64,000 nt of DNA from Methylococcus geothermalis (GCF_012769535.1 NZ_CP046565.1:1812501-1876500), one strand, 5' to 3'; positions 24,900 through 34,401 are shown, counted from the first letter of the stretch. The notes: a model not told the origin generated them from the sequence alone. Translations and numbers: made by a program.

Positions 24900-26252
24900 A
24901 TGAGCAGATACGAGTTTCCCGAGAATTTTCTGTGGGGCGTGGCCACCTCGGCCTACCAGGTCGAAGGCTCGCCCCTGGCCGATGGCGCGGGGCCCAGCAA
25001 CTGGCACCGCTTTTGCCGCCAGCCGGGGCGGATATTGAACGGCGACACCGGCGACCTCGCCTGCGACCACTACCGGCGTTTCCGGGAGGACATCGCGCTG
25101 ATGAAGGAACTGGGTCTCTCGGCCTACCGTTTCTCGATCGCCTGGAGCCGGGTGTTCCCGGAAGGGAAGGGCAGGCTCAATCCGCGCGGACTCGCCCATT
25201 ACCAGTCCCTGGTCGATACGCTGCTGGCCCACGGCATCCGGCCGATGGCCACGCTCTATCATTGGGACCTGCCGGCGGCGCTCGAGGATGCCGGCGGCTG
25301 GGCGAATCGCGACAGCGCGGGCTGGTTCGCCGACTACGCCCACACCGTCATCCGCGCCCTGGGCGACAAGATCGATTTCTGGGCGACACTGAACGAGCCC
25401 TGGGTCATCATGGACGCGGGCTATATGTCGGGCGTGCATCCGCCGGGCCATGTCTCGCCGAAGGAAGCGCCCTGGGTCTCGCATAACCTGCTGCGCGCTC
25501 ATGCCTTGGGCGTTCAGGCCTTCCGTGCCGACGGCAGGGGGCAGATCGGCCTGGTGGTCAACCTCGAGCCCAAGTACGCCGCGACCAGCAGCCGGGACGA
25601 CCGCGCCGCGACCGAGCGCGCCCATGCCTACATGAACCGGCAGTATCTCGACCCCGTGCTGCGCGGCGCCTATCCGGAGGAGCTGGCGGAAATCTTCGGG
25701 CCGCATTGGCCCCGGTTCGAGAGCGAAGACCTGCGCCTGATCCAGGAACCCATCGATTATCTCGGGATCAACTATTACACCCGTGCGGTGGTGAAGCACG
25801 ACCCGCGGGGCGGGCCGCTCGAGGTCTCGGCCGTTCCCCAGCGCGGCGCGGAGCACACCGCGATGGGCTGGGAAGTCTATCCGCAGGGGCTGAAAGACAT
25901 CCTGCGCTGGGTCAAGGCCCGCTACGGCGACATCCCGCTCTACATCACCGAAAACGGCGCCGCTTTCGCCGATCCGCCTCCGGCAGACGGCCGCATCGAC
26001 GACCGGCGCCGCATTGCCTATTACCGCAGCCACCTGCGCGCGCTGCACGAGGCCATCGCCGAAGGCGTGGACGTCCGCGGCTATTTCGCCTGGTCGCTGC
26101 TGGATAATTTCGAATGGACCTACGGCTATGCCAAGCGTTTCGGCCTGGTGCAGGTCGACCCAGCGAGCCAGCAGCGCAGACCCAAGGCCAGCGCCGGGTT
26201 TTACGCCGAAGTGGCTCAATCCAACGGTGCGGTCTTGGACCGGGAATATTGA
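24900..26252 (+). CDS. beta-glucosidase, glycoside hydrolase family 1
   Basis: A 450-residue GH1 (beta/alpha)8-barrel enzyme without a signal peptide, so cytoplasmic. The acid/base Glu is in 'ATLNEPWVIM' (~residue 165), the nucleophile Glu in 'LYITENGAAF' (~350), and the aglycone/glycone site 'FSIAWSRVFPEG' and 'ARYGDIPLY' are standard. GH1 enzymes release terminal beta-linked sugars, usually glucose from cellobiose-like substrates. The ATG at 24900 starts the typical 'FPENFLWGVATSAYQVEG'. It shares direction and close spacing with lhr and the lipoprotein gene that follows. Confidence 0.93.
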   Translation: MSRYEFPENFLWGVATSAYQVEGSPLADGAGPSNWHRFCRQPGRILNGDTGDLACDHYRRFREDIALMKELGLSAYRFSIAWSRVFPEGKGRLNPRGLAHYQSLVDTLLAHGIRPMATLYHWDLPAALEDAGGWANRDSAGWFADYAHTVIRALGDKIDFWATLNEPWVIMDAGYMSGVHPPGHVSPKEAPWVSHNLLRAHALGVQAFRADGRGQIGLVVNLEPKYAATSSRDDRAATERAHAYMNRQYLDPVLRGAYPEELAEIFGPHWPRFESEDLRLIQEPIDYLGINYYTRAVVKHDPRGGPLEVSAVPQRGAEHTAMGWEVYPQGLKDILRWVKARYGDIPLYITENGAAFADPPPADGRIDDRRRIAYYRSHLRALHEAIAEGVDVRGYFAWSLLDNFEWTYGYAKRFGLVQVDPASQQRRPKASAGFYAEVAQSNGAVLDREY

Positions 26253-26266
26253 CCAGGGAGGCGGTG

Positions 26267-26845
26267 ATGAAACCATCGTTTGCGACATGGGCCATGTTGC
26301 TGCTGGCCGCGTGTGCCGGACCGGCTTTGAAGAGCGGGTTCGACAAGGATTACGACTTCGCCCGGGCCAAGACCTGGAGCTATGCCGTCATGCCCGGCTC
26401 CGACAAGGCGGCCGCCGAGCGGTTGCGACTCGATACCCTGATGAAGGACACGCTCGAACCGCTGCTGGCGGCCAAGGGCTATGCCCGCCGCGAGGACGGC
26501 GCGGATTTCCAGGTCGGCTGGTCCTTCGGCGAATGGAAGATCGACCGCCGTCCCAAATCCAGCGCCGAATGGGGGGCGGTCGGCCTGTTCTACCCCGGCA
26601 TGCATGCCGTGCCCGCGCCGAAAGAGTCCGATGGACGGGCGCTGCCGCCCAGCGTCGATCCCTATGGTTCATCCTACGAAAAAGCCAAGCTGGACTTGGT
26701 GGTGGTGGACGGCAAGACCCAGCGCGTGGTCTGGCATGCCCGTGTCGAAGACGACGGCGACTTCGGCTACGACCCGGACACCCAAAGGACGGAAATCAGG
26801 GAGGCGGTGGAAAAGGCGTTTCAGGCGTTTCCGCCGGGGCGGTGA
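26267..26845 (+). CDS. DUF4136 lipoprotein
   Basis: A 192-residue putative lipoprotein with lipobox 'LLAACAG' (Cys near residue 16) and a DUF4136 domain opening 'DFARAKTWSY' and closing 'EIREAVEKAFQAFPPG'. Proteins of this family are outer-membrane-anchored and of unknown function. The ATG at 26267 is preceded by GGGAGG, which decides the start; an open frame further upstream overlaps the GH1 gene and is not used. It is 14 bases after the beta-glucosidase stop. Confidence 0.8.
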   Translation: MKPSFATWAMLLLAACAGPALKSGFDKDYDFARAKTWSYAVMPGSDKAAAERLRLDTLMKDTLEPLLAAKGYARREDGADFQVGWSFGEWKIDRRPKSSAEWGAVGLFYPGMHAVPAPKESDGRALPPSVDPYGSSYEKAKLDLVVVDGKTQRVVWHARVEDDGDFGYDPDTQRTEIREAVEKAFQAFPPGR

Positions 26846-26869
26846 GATAGAAAAAAGCAGCGGTCTGCG

Positions 26870-27829
26870 TTACGAAAACCGACCATTGACGCGATTGTGC
26901 GGCCCCGTCCTTTTGGTTTTGGCTTCCGGCGGCTCCTGACAACGTTGTTCGAGCTGATAGCAGATGCGCTGCTGTCGGTCTGGAGAGATGGGCGGCTGGC
27001 CATTTGGTGGTTTAAGCATAAAAGCTGAAACCTTGGGGTTGACGACGCGTACATCAGAGCGTCCACAAAGCTCCACAAACCAACCGGGCAAAGCCAAGAC
27101 CGGGACAACCTCGACGGGTTCGCCGGTCGACTTGGCGAGGAATTTGGATAACCAAGCCGCTTGTCGTTTCGCCTGCTCGAGGGGGGCTGTTTCCACCCAA
27201 TCTGGGAAATGTAAGGCGTTTCCGTCGAATCGGACTCGCGCTGCGTTCTTGGGATCAGCGTTGAGAGGCTTCAGCCGGTGCTTCGTTTCTATCGCGAATA
27301 CACCGCCGGGAGCAACCACAACATGATCGATATTGAAGCCCTCGGCCTGCAAGTCGTGAAAAACCCGGCCACCGGCCGCGATGACAGGTTCCAGACACTG
27401 GGCTGTGGCCAACTCTCCAGCTAACGCTTCCCGAAACCTGATTCGCTTGTCGGTCAGCCGCACCAGTTTCCATAGGAAATAGGCAAAGCCCCCAATGCCT
27501 AACGACAGATATAGCCACGCCCTGACTTGGGGACCGCCCGCTTGCTGGTCGAGAAGGCGGGAAAGGTAGACGCAGTACAGGAAAACCGGGAGTAAAGCGC
27601 AGAGAATGAGGTTGAGAATAATATCAGCTTCTATGCCGTCGAGCTGCCGCTGCAGTCCATAACCGGGTGTTCGCAAAAGCTCTATGGTGAGCGGAGATCT
27701 GCGGTTGCGGTTAACTAGCCGACGACGGTAATAAACGACGATGCCTACCGCACTGGCCATCGGGGCCAAAAAAGCAAACACGACTGTCATTTCAGCGTGG
27801 AGCTGTGTCCAAATCCATTGCAGCAACAT
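26870..27829 (-). CDS. membrane-anchored NERD-domain protein
   Basis: A 319-residue protein with an N-terminal transmembrane helix, two more hydrophobic segments (~70-125) and a NERD (nuclease-related) domain at ~residues 138-250: 'GELATAQCLEPVIAAG', 'NIDHVVVAPGGVFAIETKH'. The E-x-K in 'AIETKH' corresponds to the restriction-endonuclease-like core. NERD proteins are linked to DNA processing but few are characterised. The ATG at 27829 has AGAAGGA upstream. It is transcribed alone; no defence-type partner gene is adjacent. Confidence 0.75.
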   Translation of the reverse strand: MLLQWIWTQLHAEMTVVFAFLAPMASAVGIVVYYRRRLVNRNRRSPLTIELLRTPGYGLQRQLDGIEADIILNLILCALLPVFLYCVYLSRLLDQQAGGPQVRAWLYLSLGIGGFAYFLWKLVRLTDKRIRFREALAGELATAQCLEPVIAAGGRVFHDLQAEGFNIDHVVVAPGGVFAIETKHRLKPLNADPKNAARVRFDGNALHFPDWVETAPLEQAKRQAAWLSKFLAKSTGEPVEVVPVLALPGWFVELCGRSDVRVVNPKVSAFMLKPPNGQPPISPDRQQRICYQLEQRCQEPPEAKTKRTGPHNRVNGRFS

Positions 27830-27886
27830 ATTGAATTCCTTCTTGTCGATGCGGTGAGATATCGATTCCTGTCCGATGAGCGTCCG

Positions 27887-30025
27887 CTATTTTAGTCCAC
27901 GCACCTGAAACTTCACCGTATCCAAGATCCGCCCGCGGCTATCCTTCAGCTTCAGCACATGGCTGCCCGGTTCCGGCCGCCATTTCACCGGATTTCCCGC
28001 ACCGCCCATCGGTCTGTCATCAAGCAAGAATGATGTGCCGGACCGGGCCGGCCGGGCACGGAAGACGAGTTTCTGGTTTTGGACGGGAATGTCGGGGTCG
28101 AGGGCGATGGTCATGCCGTCGGCGGGCGATTCGATCCGGGGCGGCTGCGTCGCGGGATCGGGGATTGCCACTTCCGCGGTTTCGGTGCCGGCGATGAACC
28201 ACTCCTGGCGTTCCGGTTCCAGGCCGTCGGCGTAATGGATGCGCCGGCCGACGACCCCGTCCGGCGGCGACGGCGGCTGGCTGGGGAGGTCCGCATGCAG
28301 GCCGTTCATGATTTCGAGCCAGGCCGGGGCGGCGCCGGTGACGCCGGAGACGTCCTGCATGGCATCGCCCTCGAAGTTGCCGACCCAGACGCCGACGGTG
28401 TAGCGCGCGCTGTAGCCGATGCACCAGTTGTCGCGCATGTTCTTGCTGGTGCCGGTCTTGACCGCGGTCCAGTAGCGGGTGGTGAGCGGGTTGTCCAGAC
28501 CGAAGCTGAGGGCGCGGCTGGAGCGGTCGCTGAGGATGCTGCCCACGATGTAGGCCGCGCGCGGGTCGATCAGCGGACGGGAGTCGTCGGCCGCGTCCCC
28601 GGGCAGGATATGAAGAGGCGTCTGGCGGCCGCCGTTGGCGAGGGTCCGGAAGGCGTTCACTTGCTCCCACAGGCTGACCTCGGCCGAACCCAGGGCCAGC
28701 GAATAGCCGTAATACTCGCCATCCTCGGTCAGGCCCCTGTAGCCCGCGTTCCAGAGCCGTTCGTGGAACGGTTCCAGCCCCACCATCATGAGGGTGCGGA
28801 TGGCCGGAATGTTGAGCGAGGCGGCCAGGGCGGTGCGGACGCTGACCCGGCCTTTGAAGTTGCGATCATAGTTCTGTGGCACGTAGAGGCCGGTGCGGGT
28901 TTCCAGGTTGAGCGGCGAATCGTCCAGGATGGAGGCGGCGGTGAGGTAACGCTTCTCCAGGGCCAGCGCATAAAGGAAGGGCTTGAGGGTGGAGCCGGCC
29001 TGGCGTCGGGCGCGGACACCGTCGACCTGACCGGCTCGGCTGGTCACTCCCGCCGAGCCCACGTAGGCAAGCACCTCCCCGCTGCGGTTGTCGACGACCA
29101 GGGCCGCTCCGTCGCGGACGTTGCGCGCTTTCAAGCCCTGGAGCTGTTGTTCCAGGGCTTGGATGGCGCGGCGCTGGACAGGCGCGCTGAGCGTGGTCCG
29201 CACGCTTTCGCCGCGCTTTTTCAGCAACTGGCGGGCGAGATGAGGTGCGAGCGCGATCGAAGGTGGCGGACGATGGGCATGGGTCAGCGCCATCGCCGCA
29301 CGGCGCTCCAGATCGCCGCAGTCCACCGAGAATACGGCGGCCTTGGCGATGGCGCAGGCGCGGCGGGCGATCCGCGCCGGGCCGGCGTTGGGGGAGGGCA
29401 AGATGGCGGCGAGCAGCGCCGATTCGGCCTCGTCCAAACCCGAGGCCTGCTTGCCGAACAGGCCTAAGGCCGTCGCCGGCACGCCTTCCAGTTCGCCCCG
29501 GAATCGGACCCGGTTGAGGTAGGCTTCGAGGATTTCGTCCTTGCTCCAGCGGCGTTCCAGCTTCAGCGCCGCGGCGACCTGCCCGAGCTTCTGCCGGAGG
29601 GAGCGTCCCCCGCCGTGCATGGCGAGCCGCGGATCGAGCAGCGCCGCCAGCTGCATGGTGATCGTGCTGGCCCCGCGCCTGTGGCCGCCGACCGTCCCCC
29701 ATGCCGCTGCGGCCATGGCCCGCCAGTCCACGCCGTGGTGGCGATAAAAGCGCCGATCTTCCGCGGCGACGACGGCCTTCAGCAAGGCCGGGGAAAACGT
29801 CGTTGACAACATCCAGGGTTTGCGGCGGGCGGAAAAATCCACCCGCTGCTCGTGGATGACCTCGCCGTTGCGATCCAGCAGATAGGCTTCGGACGGAATC
29901 CATTCAGCCTTGACGGTTTGGAACTCGGGGATGGAGGCTTCCGGGAAACTTGGTAAAACGATGGCGATGGCCGAGAGTACCAGCAGGGCGATACCCATGA
30001 GCCAACGAGTGGGGTGGCGGGACAT
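27887..30025 (-). CDS. pbpC: penicillin-binding protein 1C
   Basis: A 712-residue bifunctional peptidoglycan synthase anchored by an N-terminal membrane helix (~10-28). The glycosyltransferase domain carries 'AAEDRRFYRHHGVDW' with the catalytic Glu and 'GASTITMQLA'; the transpeptidase domain has the Ser of 'AGSTLKPFLYAL' (SxxK), 'SLN' in 'AASLNIPAIR' and 'VKTGTSKNMRDNW'. A C-terminal PBP1C-type domain follows (from ~600). pbpC is often next to an alpha-2-macroglobulin gene, which is absent here. The ATG at 30025 precedes the anchor; an open extension to 30145 looks non-coding. Confidence 0.93.
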   Translation of the reverse strand: MSRHPTRWLMGIALLVLSAIAIVLPSFPEASIPEFQTVKAEWIPSEAYLLDRNGEVIHEQRVDFSARRKPWMLSTTFSPALLKAVVAAEDRRFYRHHGVDWRAMAAAAWGTVGGHRRGASTITMQLAALLDPRLAMHGGGRSLRQKLGQVAAALKLERRWSKDEILEAYLNRVRFRGELEGVPATALGLFGKQASGLDEAESALLAAILPSPNAGPARIARRACAIAKAAVFSVDCGDLERRAAMALTHAHRPPPSIALAPHLARQLLKKRGESVRTTLSAPVQRRAIQALEQQLQGLKARNVRDGAALVVDNRSGEVLAYVGSAGVTSRAGQVDGVRARRQAGSTLKPFLYALALEKRYLTAASILDDSPLNLETRTGLYVPQNYDRNFKGRVSVRTALAASLNIPAIRTLMMVGLEPFHERLWNAGYRGLTEDGEYYGYSLALGSAEVSLWEQVNAFRTLANGGRQTPLHILPGDAADDSRPLIDPRAAYIVGSILSDRSSRALSFGLDNPLTTRYWTAVKTGTSKNMRDNWCIGYSARYTVGVWVGNFEGDAMQDVSGVTGAAPAWLEIMNGLHADLPSQPPSPPDGVVGRRIHYADGLEPERQEWFIAGTETAEVAIPDPATQPPRIESPADGMTIALDPDIPVQNQKLVFRARPARSGTSFLLDDRPMGGAGNPVKWRPEPGSHVLKLKDSRGRILDTVKFQVRGLK

Positions 30026-30226
30026 GCTTGGCTTCGATTCGGCAGCTCTTCGAGCCGCTATCGTCCTCGCCGGGGGGCGTTTCCAGGACATTGGTGCGGT
30101 CGGCGGCGCCTGGACAAGGCGGCCCTGACCGCAAGATTCGAGCACTTGCTGAGGGTCATGACAGGGAAGGATTGGCGGAAATTCGCAGTCGGTCGGCGGG
30201 AAAACCGAGGAGGGATGAACCCTGTC

Positions 30227-30499
30227 TTACGTCACGATAAGGCCGAGACCCAACGCTTCCGCCGACGCTGGCCATTTCGGCCAAGGTCCAGGCTTGAAAC
30301 CATCAGCTTGCGTTGGCGTAGCCCCTTGGGCGACCCGGGTGCGCAAATCGGACCAGCCGAAACCTTCGGCACGGGGTTCCGCAACCAGACGGGCTACGGG
30401 CTTTCCCCGCCGGGTGATGACAAGCTCTTCACCTGCTTCGATGTCTGCGAGCAGAGCGGACAAATGCGATTTGGTGTCGGCGATGCTGGTGGTTTTCAT
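30227..30499 (-). CDS. Phd/YefM-type antitoxin, apparently orphan
   Basis: A 90-residue protein whose first half is a Phd/YefM DNA-binding antitoxin domain ('TTSIADTKSHLSALLADIEAGEELVITRRGKPVARLVA'-like, with the classic 'RRGKPVARLV' strand-turn). The C-terminal part, which should wrap round a toxin, ends in an unusual Pro/Trp-rich tail and may be frameshifted. No toxin gene (PIN or Doc type) follows on the minus strand before pbpC. The ATG at 30499 matches the family start. It may be a relic or act as a stand-alone repressor. Confidence 0.7.
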   Translation of the reverse strand: MKTTSIADTKSHLSALLADIEAGEELVITRRGKPVARLVAEPRAEGFGWSDLRTRVAQGATPTQADGFKPGPWPKWPASAEALGLGLIVT

Positions 30500-30629
30500 G
30501 GGCAAAGTCATAACATGGTCAGAGATGGTCTTATTGTCCGCTCTATAAGGTCATCCGGCCAAGTGCAACATGACCGTCCATCCCAGCACTGTTCCGCCTG
30601 AAATAACCGTATCTATGGAGGATAGCCAC

Positions 30630-31694
30630 ATGTACACCGCCAACGCCTATGCCGCTCAGAGTGCCCATTCGGCACTGGCGCCAATCGTCTTGCAGCGCCG
30701 CGAGCCGCTGCCGGAGGATGTCCGGATCGACATCCTCTATTGCGGCGTCTGCCATTCCGATCTGCATCAGGCGCGCAACGAATGGAATGCGACCACTTAC
30801 CCTTGCGTGCCAGGACATGAGATCGTGGGAAGGGTGGCGCAGGTCGGCAGCGGCGTGACGAAGTTCAAGCCGGGCGACGTGGTCGCGGTCGGCTGCATGG
30901 TGGATTCCTGCCGGACCTGCCCGAGCTGCGCGGACGGCCTGGAACAGCATTGCGAGCACGGTCCGGTGTTCACCTACAACAGCCCGGACCGTCACAGCGG
31001 CGGCATGACCTACGGCGGCTACGCCGACAGCATCGTGGTCGACGAGGCCTTCGTCCTGCGGCTGCCGGAGAAGCTGGATCTGGCCGCCGCCGCGCCTTTG
31101 CTGTGTGCCGGCATTACCACCTATTCGCCCTTGCGGCACTGGAAGGTGGGGCCGGGACAGCGGGTCGGGATCATCGGCCTGGGGGGACTGGGGCATATGG
31201 CTTTGAAATTCGCCCATGCCTTCGGCGCGGAAGTGGTGCTGTTCACGACTTCGCCGGGCAAGGCTAAGGATGCGCGGCGTTTGGGCGCGGACGAGATCGT
31301 GCTATCGAAAGACCCGGACGCCATGGCTCGGCAGGCCAGCCGCTTCGATTTCATCCTCGATACCGTCTCGGCGCCGCACGACATCGATGCCTATTTGAAC
31401 CTGCTGAAGCGGGACGGCACGCTGACCCTGGTCGGCGTGCCGCCTGAAAGCCTGCCGGTCATGCCTTTCAGCCTGATCGGCGGGCGCCGCCGGCTGGCCG
31501 GCTCGCTGATCGGCGGCATCCGGGAAACCCAGGAGATGCTGGACTTTTGCGGCGAACACGGCATCGTCTGCGACATCGAGCTGATCCCGATCCAGGGCAT
31601 CAACGAGGCCTTCGAACGCCTGCTCAAAAGCGACGTGAAATACCGCTTCGTGATCGATATGGCGACGCTGGGCGGGGAACCGTCCGGGAATTGA
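30630..31694 (+). CDS. zinc-dependent NAD(P) alcohol dehydrogenase (YahK/AdhA-like)
   Basis: A 354-residue medium-chain dehydrogenase/reductase that interconverts aldehydes and alcohols. Catalytic zinc ligands are in 'YCGVCHSDLH' and 'PGHEIVGRV'; the structural zinc cysteines in 'DSCRTCPSCADGLEQHC'; the Rossmann motif is 'GIIGLGGLGHMALK' (~residue 185). Overall it matches the cinnamyl-alcohol-dehydrogenase-like YahK group, generally NADPH-preferring. The ATG at 30630 is fixed by GGAGGAT eight bases upstream. Confidence 0.93.
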   Translation: MYTANAYAAQSAHSALAPIVLQRREPLPEDVRIDILYCGVCHSDLHQARNEWNATTYPCVPGHEIVGRVAQVGSGVTKFKPGDVVAVGCMVDSCRTCPSCADGLEQHCEHGPVFTYNSPDRHSGGMTYGGYADSIVVDEAFVLRLPEKLDLAAAAPLLCAGITTYSPLRHWKVGPGQRVGIIGLGGLGHMALKFAHAFGAEVVLFTTSPGKAKDARRLGADEIVLSKDPDAMARQASRFDFILDTVSAPHDIDAYLNLLKRDGTLTLVGVPPESLPVMPFSLIGGRRRLAGSLIGGIRETQEMLDFCGEHGIVCDIELIPIQGINEAFERLLKSDVKYRFVIDMATLGGEPSGN

Positions 31695-31837
31695 CGAATC
31701 CCGTTTCCCTCATCCGGTCCTACGGGCCACCTTCCGTTTTCGGGCAGTCCTGCCCGACACCCTTCGGGCGAGCCCCGCCCGGCCAGAACCGCTCCTGGCG
31801 GATTGATCCCGGAGGGAGAAGGAAAGACAGCCCCTTT

Positions 31838-31852
31838 CCCTCTGGGAGAGGG
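31838..31852. terminator. short palindrome between adh and deaD
   Basis: CCCTCT-GGG-AGAGGG forms a six-pair hairpin between the stops of the convergent alcohol dehydrogenase and helicase genes. It may serve as a bidirectional terminator. The core resembles the palindromes near 12960 and 34268. No T-tract follows. Confidence 0.35.
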
Positions 31853-31857
31853 GATGG

Positions 31858-33588
31858 TCAGCCGTTCTTCTTCGGATAGCCCTTCTTTTGCTTCGGCTTG
31901 CCGAAGGCCGGCGCGGCAGGCGCGTCGCCGGTCCAGAGCCGGATGTTGATCGGCTTGCCGACGATCCACACTTTCTCCAGCCGCTTCAGCGATTTTTTCG
32001 GCATGTCGGCCGGCAGACTGACCGTGCTGAAGTCGTCGTACAGCTTGATGTGGCCGATGGAGCTGCCGGGAATGTCCGCTTCGTTGGCGATGGCGCCGAC
32101 GATGTCCTTGGGCGCCGCGCCGTCGTTACGGCCCACGTCGATGCGGTAGAGCACGCCTCCGTCTTCGCGCTCCTTGCGCTTGTGCTTCTTGTCCCGCGGT
32201 TCGCTGTCGCGGAATTTTTTCTGCGGCTCGCGGCTGGACGGGGTGTATTCGGCCGGCGCAGGCTTCTCGTCCGGAATCAGCGGTCGGTCCTTCTGGACCA
32301 GGAAGGTGAGGGCCGCGGCGATATCGGTCGGCGAGAGGCCTTGCTCGCGGCCGAGCTGCTGCACCAGGCGGCGGAAGAACTCCAGATCCTCCTCTTCCAG
32401 CGTCGCCATGACCTGGGCCTTGAATTGCTCGACGCGGCGCTCGGCGATGTCCTGGTGGGTGGGCAGGCGCATCTCTGTGATGCGCTGGCGTGTGGCCTTC
32501 TCGATCGCGCTCAGCATGCGCTTTTCGCGGGGGGCGACGAACAGGATGGCTTGGCCTTTACGCCCGGCGCGGCCGGTGCGGCCGATGCGGTGGACGTAAG
32601 CCTCGGTGTCGTAGGGGATGTCGTAGTTCACCACATGGCTGATGCGTTCGACGTCCAGACCGCGTGCGGCGACGTCGGTGGCGACCAGGATGTCCAGGGT
32701 GTTTTTCTTCAAGCGGTCGACCGCCTTTTCGCGCAGCGCCTGGCTCATGTCGCCATTCAGTGCGGCGGCGGAATAGCCGCGGGCCTCCAGTTTTTCCGCC
32801 AGTTCTTCCGTCAGCACCTTGGTGCGGACGAAGATGATCATGGCGTCGAAGTCCTCGACTTCGAGGATGCGGGTCAGCGCGTCGAGCTTGTGCGCGCTCG
32901 AGCCCAGCCAGTAGCGCTGGGTGATGGCCTCGACGGTCGCGGTCTTGGCCTCGATCTTGGCTTCCTTCGGGCTGCGCAGATGGCGCTTGGCGACCTTGCG
33001 GATCACTTCCGGCATGGTGGCGGAGAACAGGGCGATCTGGCGCTGGGGCGGGGTGTGCTCCAGGATCCATTCGACGTCTTCGATGAAGCCCATCCGCAGC
33101 ATCTCGTCCGCCTCGTCCAGCACCAGGGTGCGCAGGCTGTCCAGGCTGAGGCTCTTGCGGCGCAGATGGTCCATCACCCGCCCCGGCGTGCCGACGATGA
33201 CGTGGACGCCGCGGCGCAGGTGGCGCAACTGGGCGTCCATCGACTGGCCGCCATAGATCGGCAGGATGTGGAAATCGGGCAGATGGCGGGCGTAGCTCTG
33301 GAAGGCTTCGGCGACTTGCAACGCCAGCTCGCGGGTCGGCGCCAGCACCAGGGCCTGCGGCTCGCGGCGCTCGAGATCGATGCCGTTCAGGATCGGCAGG
33401 GCGAAAGCGGCGGTCTTGCCGGTGCCGGTCTGGGCCTGGCCCAGCAGGTCATGGCCGGCGAGAAGATAAGGAATGCTCGCGGCTTGAATCGGGGAGGGAA
33501 TCTCGTAGCCGATTTCGCGGATGGCCTGGAGAATGGGGGGCGAGATGGCTAGATCGGAAAAGGAAAAGGTCGTTTCGGTAGATTGCAT
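31858..33588 (-). CDS. deaD: DEAD-box RNA helicase, DeaD/CsdA type
   Basis: A 576-residue cytoplasmic RNA helicase. The Q motif ('FSDLAISPPILQAIREIGYEIPSPIQ'-type), Walker A 'AQTGTGKTAAF', 'PTRELALQV', DEAD box 'VLDEADEML', 'SATMP', and 'HRIGRTGRAG' occupy residues 8-370. A linker and a DbpA-type RNA-binding domain (~490-560) follow, then a basic tail. This layout matches DeaD, which assists ribosome assembly and mRNA turnover in the cold. The ATG at 33588 begins 10 residues before the Q motif. Confidence 0.93.
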   Translation of the reverse strand: MQSTETTFSFSDLAISPPILQAIREIGYEIPSPIQAASIPYLLAGHDLLGQAQTGTGKTAAFALPILNGIDLERREPQALVLAPTRELALQVAEAFQSYARHLPDFHILPIYGGQSMDAQLRHLRRGVHVIVGTPGRVMDHLRRKSLSLDSLRTLVLDEADEMLRMGFIEDVEWILEHTPPQRQIALFSATMPEVIRKVAKRHLRSPKEAKIEAKTATVEAITQRYWLGSSAHKLDALTRILEVEDFDAMIIFVRTKVLTEELAEKLEARGYSAAALNGDMSQALREKAVDRLKKNTLDILVATDVAARGLDVERISHVVNYDIPYDTEAYVHRIGRTGRAGRKGQAILFVAPREKRMLSAIEKATRQRITEMRLPTHQDIAERRVEQFKAQVMATLEEEDLEFFRRLVQQLGREQGLSPTDIAAALTFLVQKDRPLIPDEKPAPAEYTPSSREPQKKFRDSEPRDKKHKRKEREDGGVLYRIDVGRNDGAAPKDIVGAIANEADIPGSSIGHIKLYDDFSTVSLPADMPKKSLKRLEKVWIVGKPINIRLWTGDAPAAPAFGKPKQKKGYPKKNG

Positions 33589-33848
33589 CAGGATGGGGGA
33601 GTAGGGAGTGAAAAGAGCGATGAAAGGCCCATCCCGCCGGAAACCGGATGGCTGGTGGACGCTGGAGGTCTTTGCGGCAGCGGGTCGTCGCCCTCATCGA
33701 TGGAGGTGATCATAACAGAAGCGGCGGATATTCCCGAATCGGCCGACGTACCGCATGCGTCTGGTTTTGATATAGTTGGCCGGTCTTTCGGCCGTGCCCG
33801 AACCAAGGGAGTCAGGCCGCCAGGATAGAATTTTCGAGCGAGGAGTTT
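33589..33848. other. 260-bp intergenic region between divergent deaD and lipoprotein gene
   Basis: This region holds the promoters and leaders of deaD (minus) and the lipoprotein gene (plus). DeaD-type genes often have long regulated leaders but I see no clear structure by eye. No gene or repeat is supported here. Confidence 0.3.
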
Positions 33849-34244
33849 ATGAACATGCTGAAAAACATATCGGTATTGCTGATGGCAGCCGTCGCTGTGT
33901 CCGGTTGCGCCACCTATTCGGGATGGAAGCCGACCTACGACACCTACAAGGATCCCAACGCCGCTCGCATCTCCCTCGACGAAGAGGAATGCCGGATGAT
34001 GGCCAAGGAAGCCGGCAGCGCAGGCACCGAGGCCCTGAAGGGCGGCGCGGTGGGCGGCCTGGTGGGGGCGGCGGCCGGTGCAGCCATCGGCGCGGCGGTG
34101 GGAAACCCCGGTACCGGCGCGGCCATCGGTGCGGCGGCCGGCGGCATCGGCGGTGCCACCCAGCAGGGCGTGTCCGGAGACGAGCAGTACAAGCGCGCCT
34201 TCATCAACTGCATGCGCGGACGCGGCCACAACGTCATCAACTAG
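33849..34244 (+). CDS. glycine-zipper outer-membrane lipoprotein
   Basis: A 131-residue lipoprotein with lipobox 'AVSGCAT' (Cys ~21) and a long Gly/Ala-rich zipper of about 50 residues ('GGAVGGLVGAAAGAAIGAAV' and continuing), the form seen in SlyB/YMGG-type envelope proteins. A C-terminal 'AFINCMRGRGHNVIN' contains a second conserved-looking cysteine. An AGGAG at 33841-33845 is three bases from the ATG at 33849 and nine from the in-frame ATG at 33855, so the latter may be the real start. Confidence 0.8.
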   Translation: MNMLKNISVLLMAAVAVSGCATYSGWKPTYDTYKDPNAARISLDEEECRMMAKEAGSAGTEALKGGAVGGLVGAAAGAAIGAAVGNPGTGAAIGAAAGGIGGATQQGVSGDEQYKRAFINCMRGRGHNVIN

Positions 34245-34267
34245 GCCGGACAGGCCGCATTTTCCAA

Positions 34268-34292
34268 CCTCACCCTCCGGGCGAGGGTGAGG
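34268..34292. terminator. strong hairpin downstream of the lipoprotein gene
   Basis: A perfect nine-base stem (CCTCACCCT / AGGGTGAGG) with a seven-base loop lies 24 bases after the lipoprotein stop. It may end that transcript. There is no T-run, so rho-independent action is uncertain. Confidence 0.5.
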
Positions 34293-34401
34293 GAGCGCAG
34301 GCCATGGACACCCCCTGTGCCGGGCGCCCGTCAAACCGCTGCAGGAAGGTCGAGCAACGACGATCCTCCGGCAGCTCCGAATTCCCCACGAGTGTTCCGT
34401 C

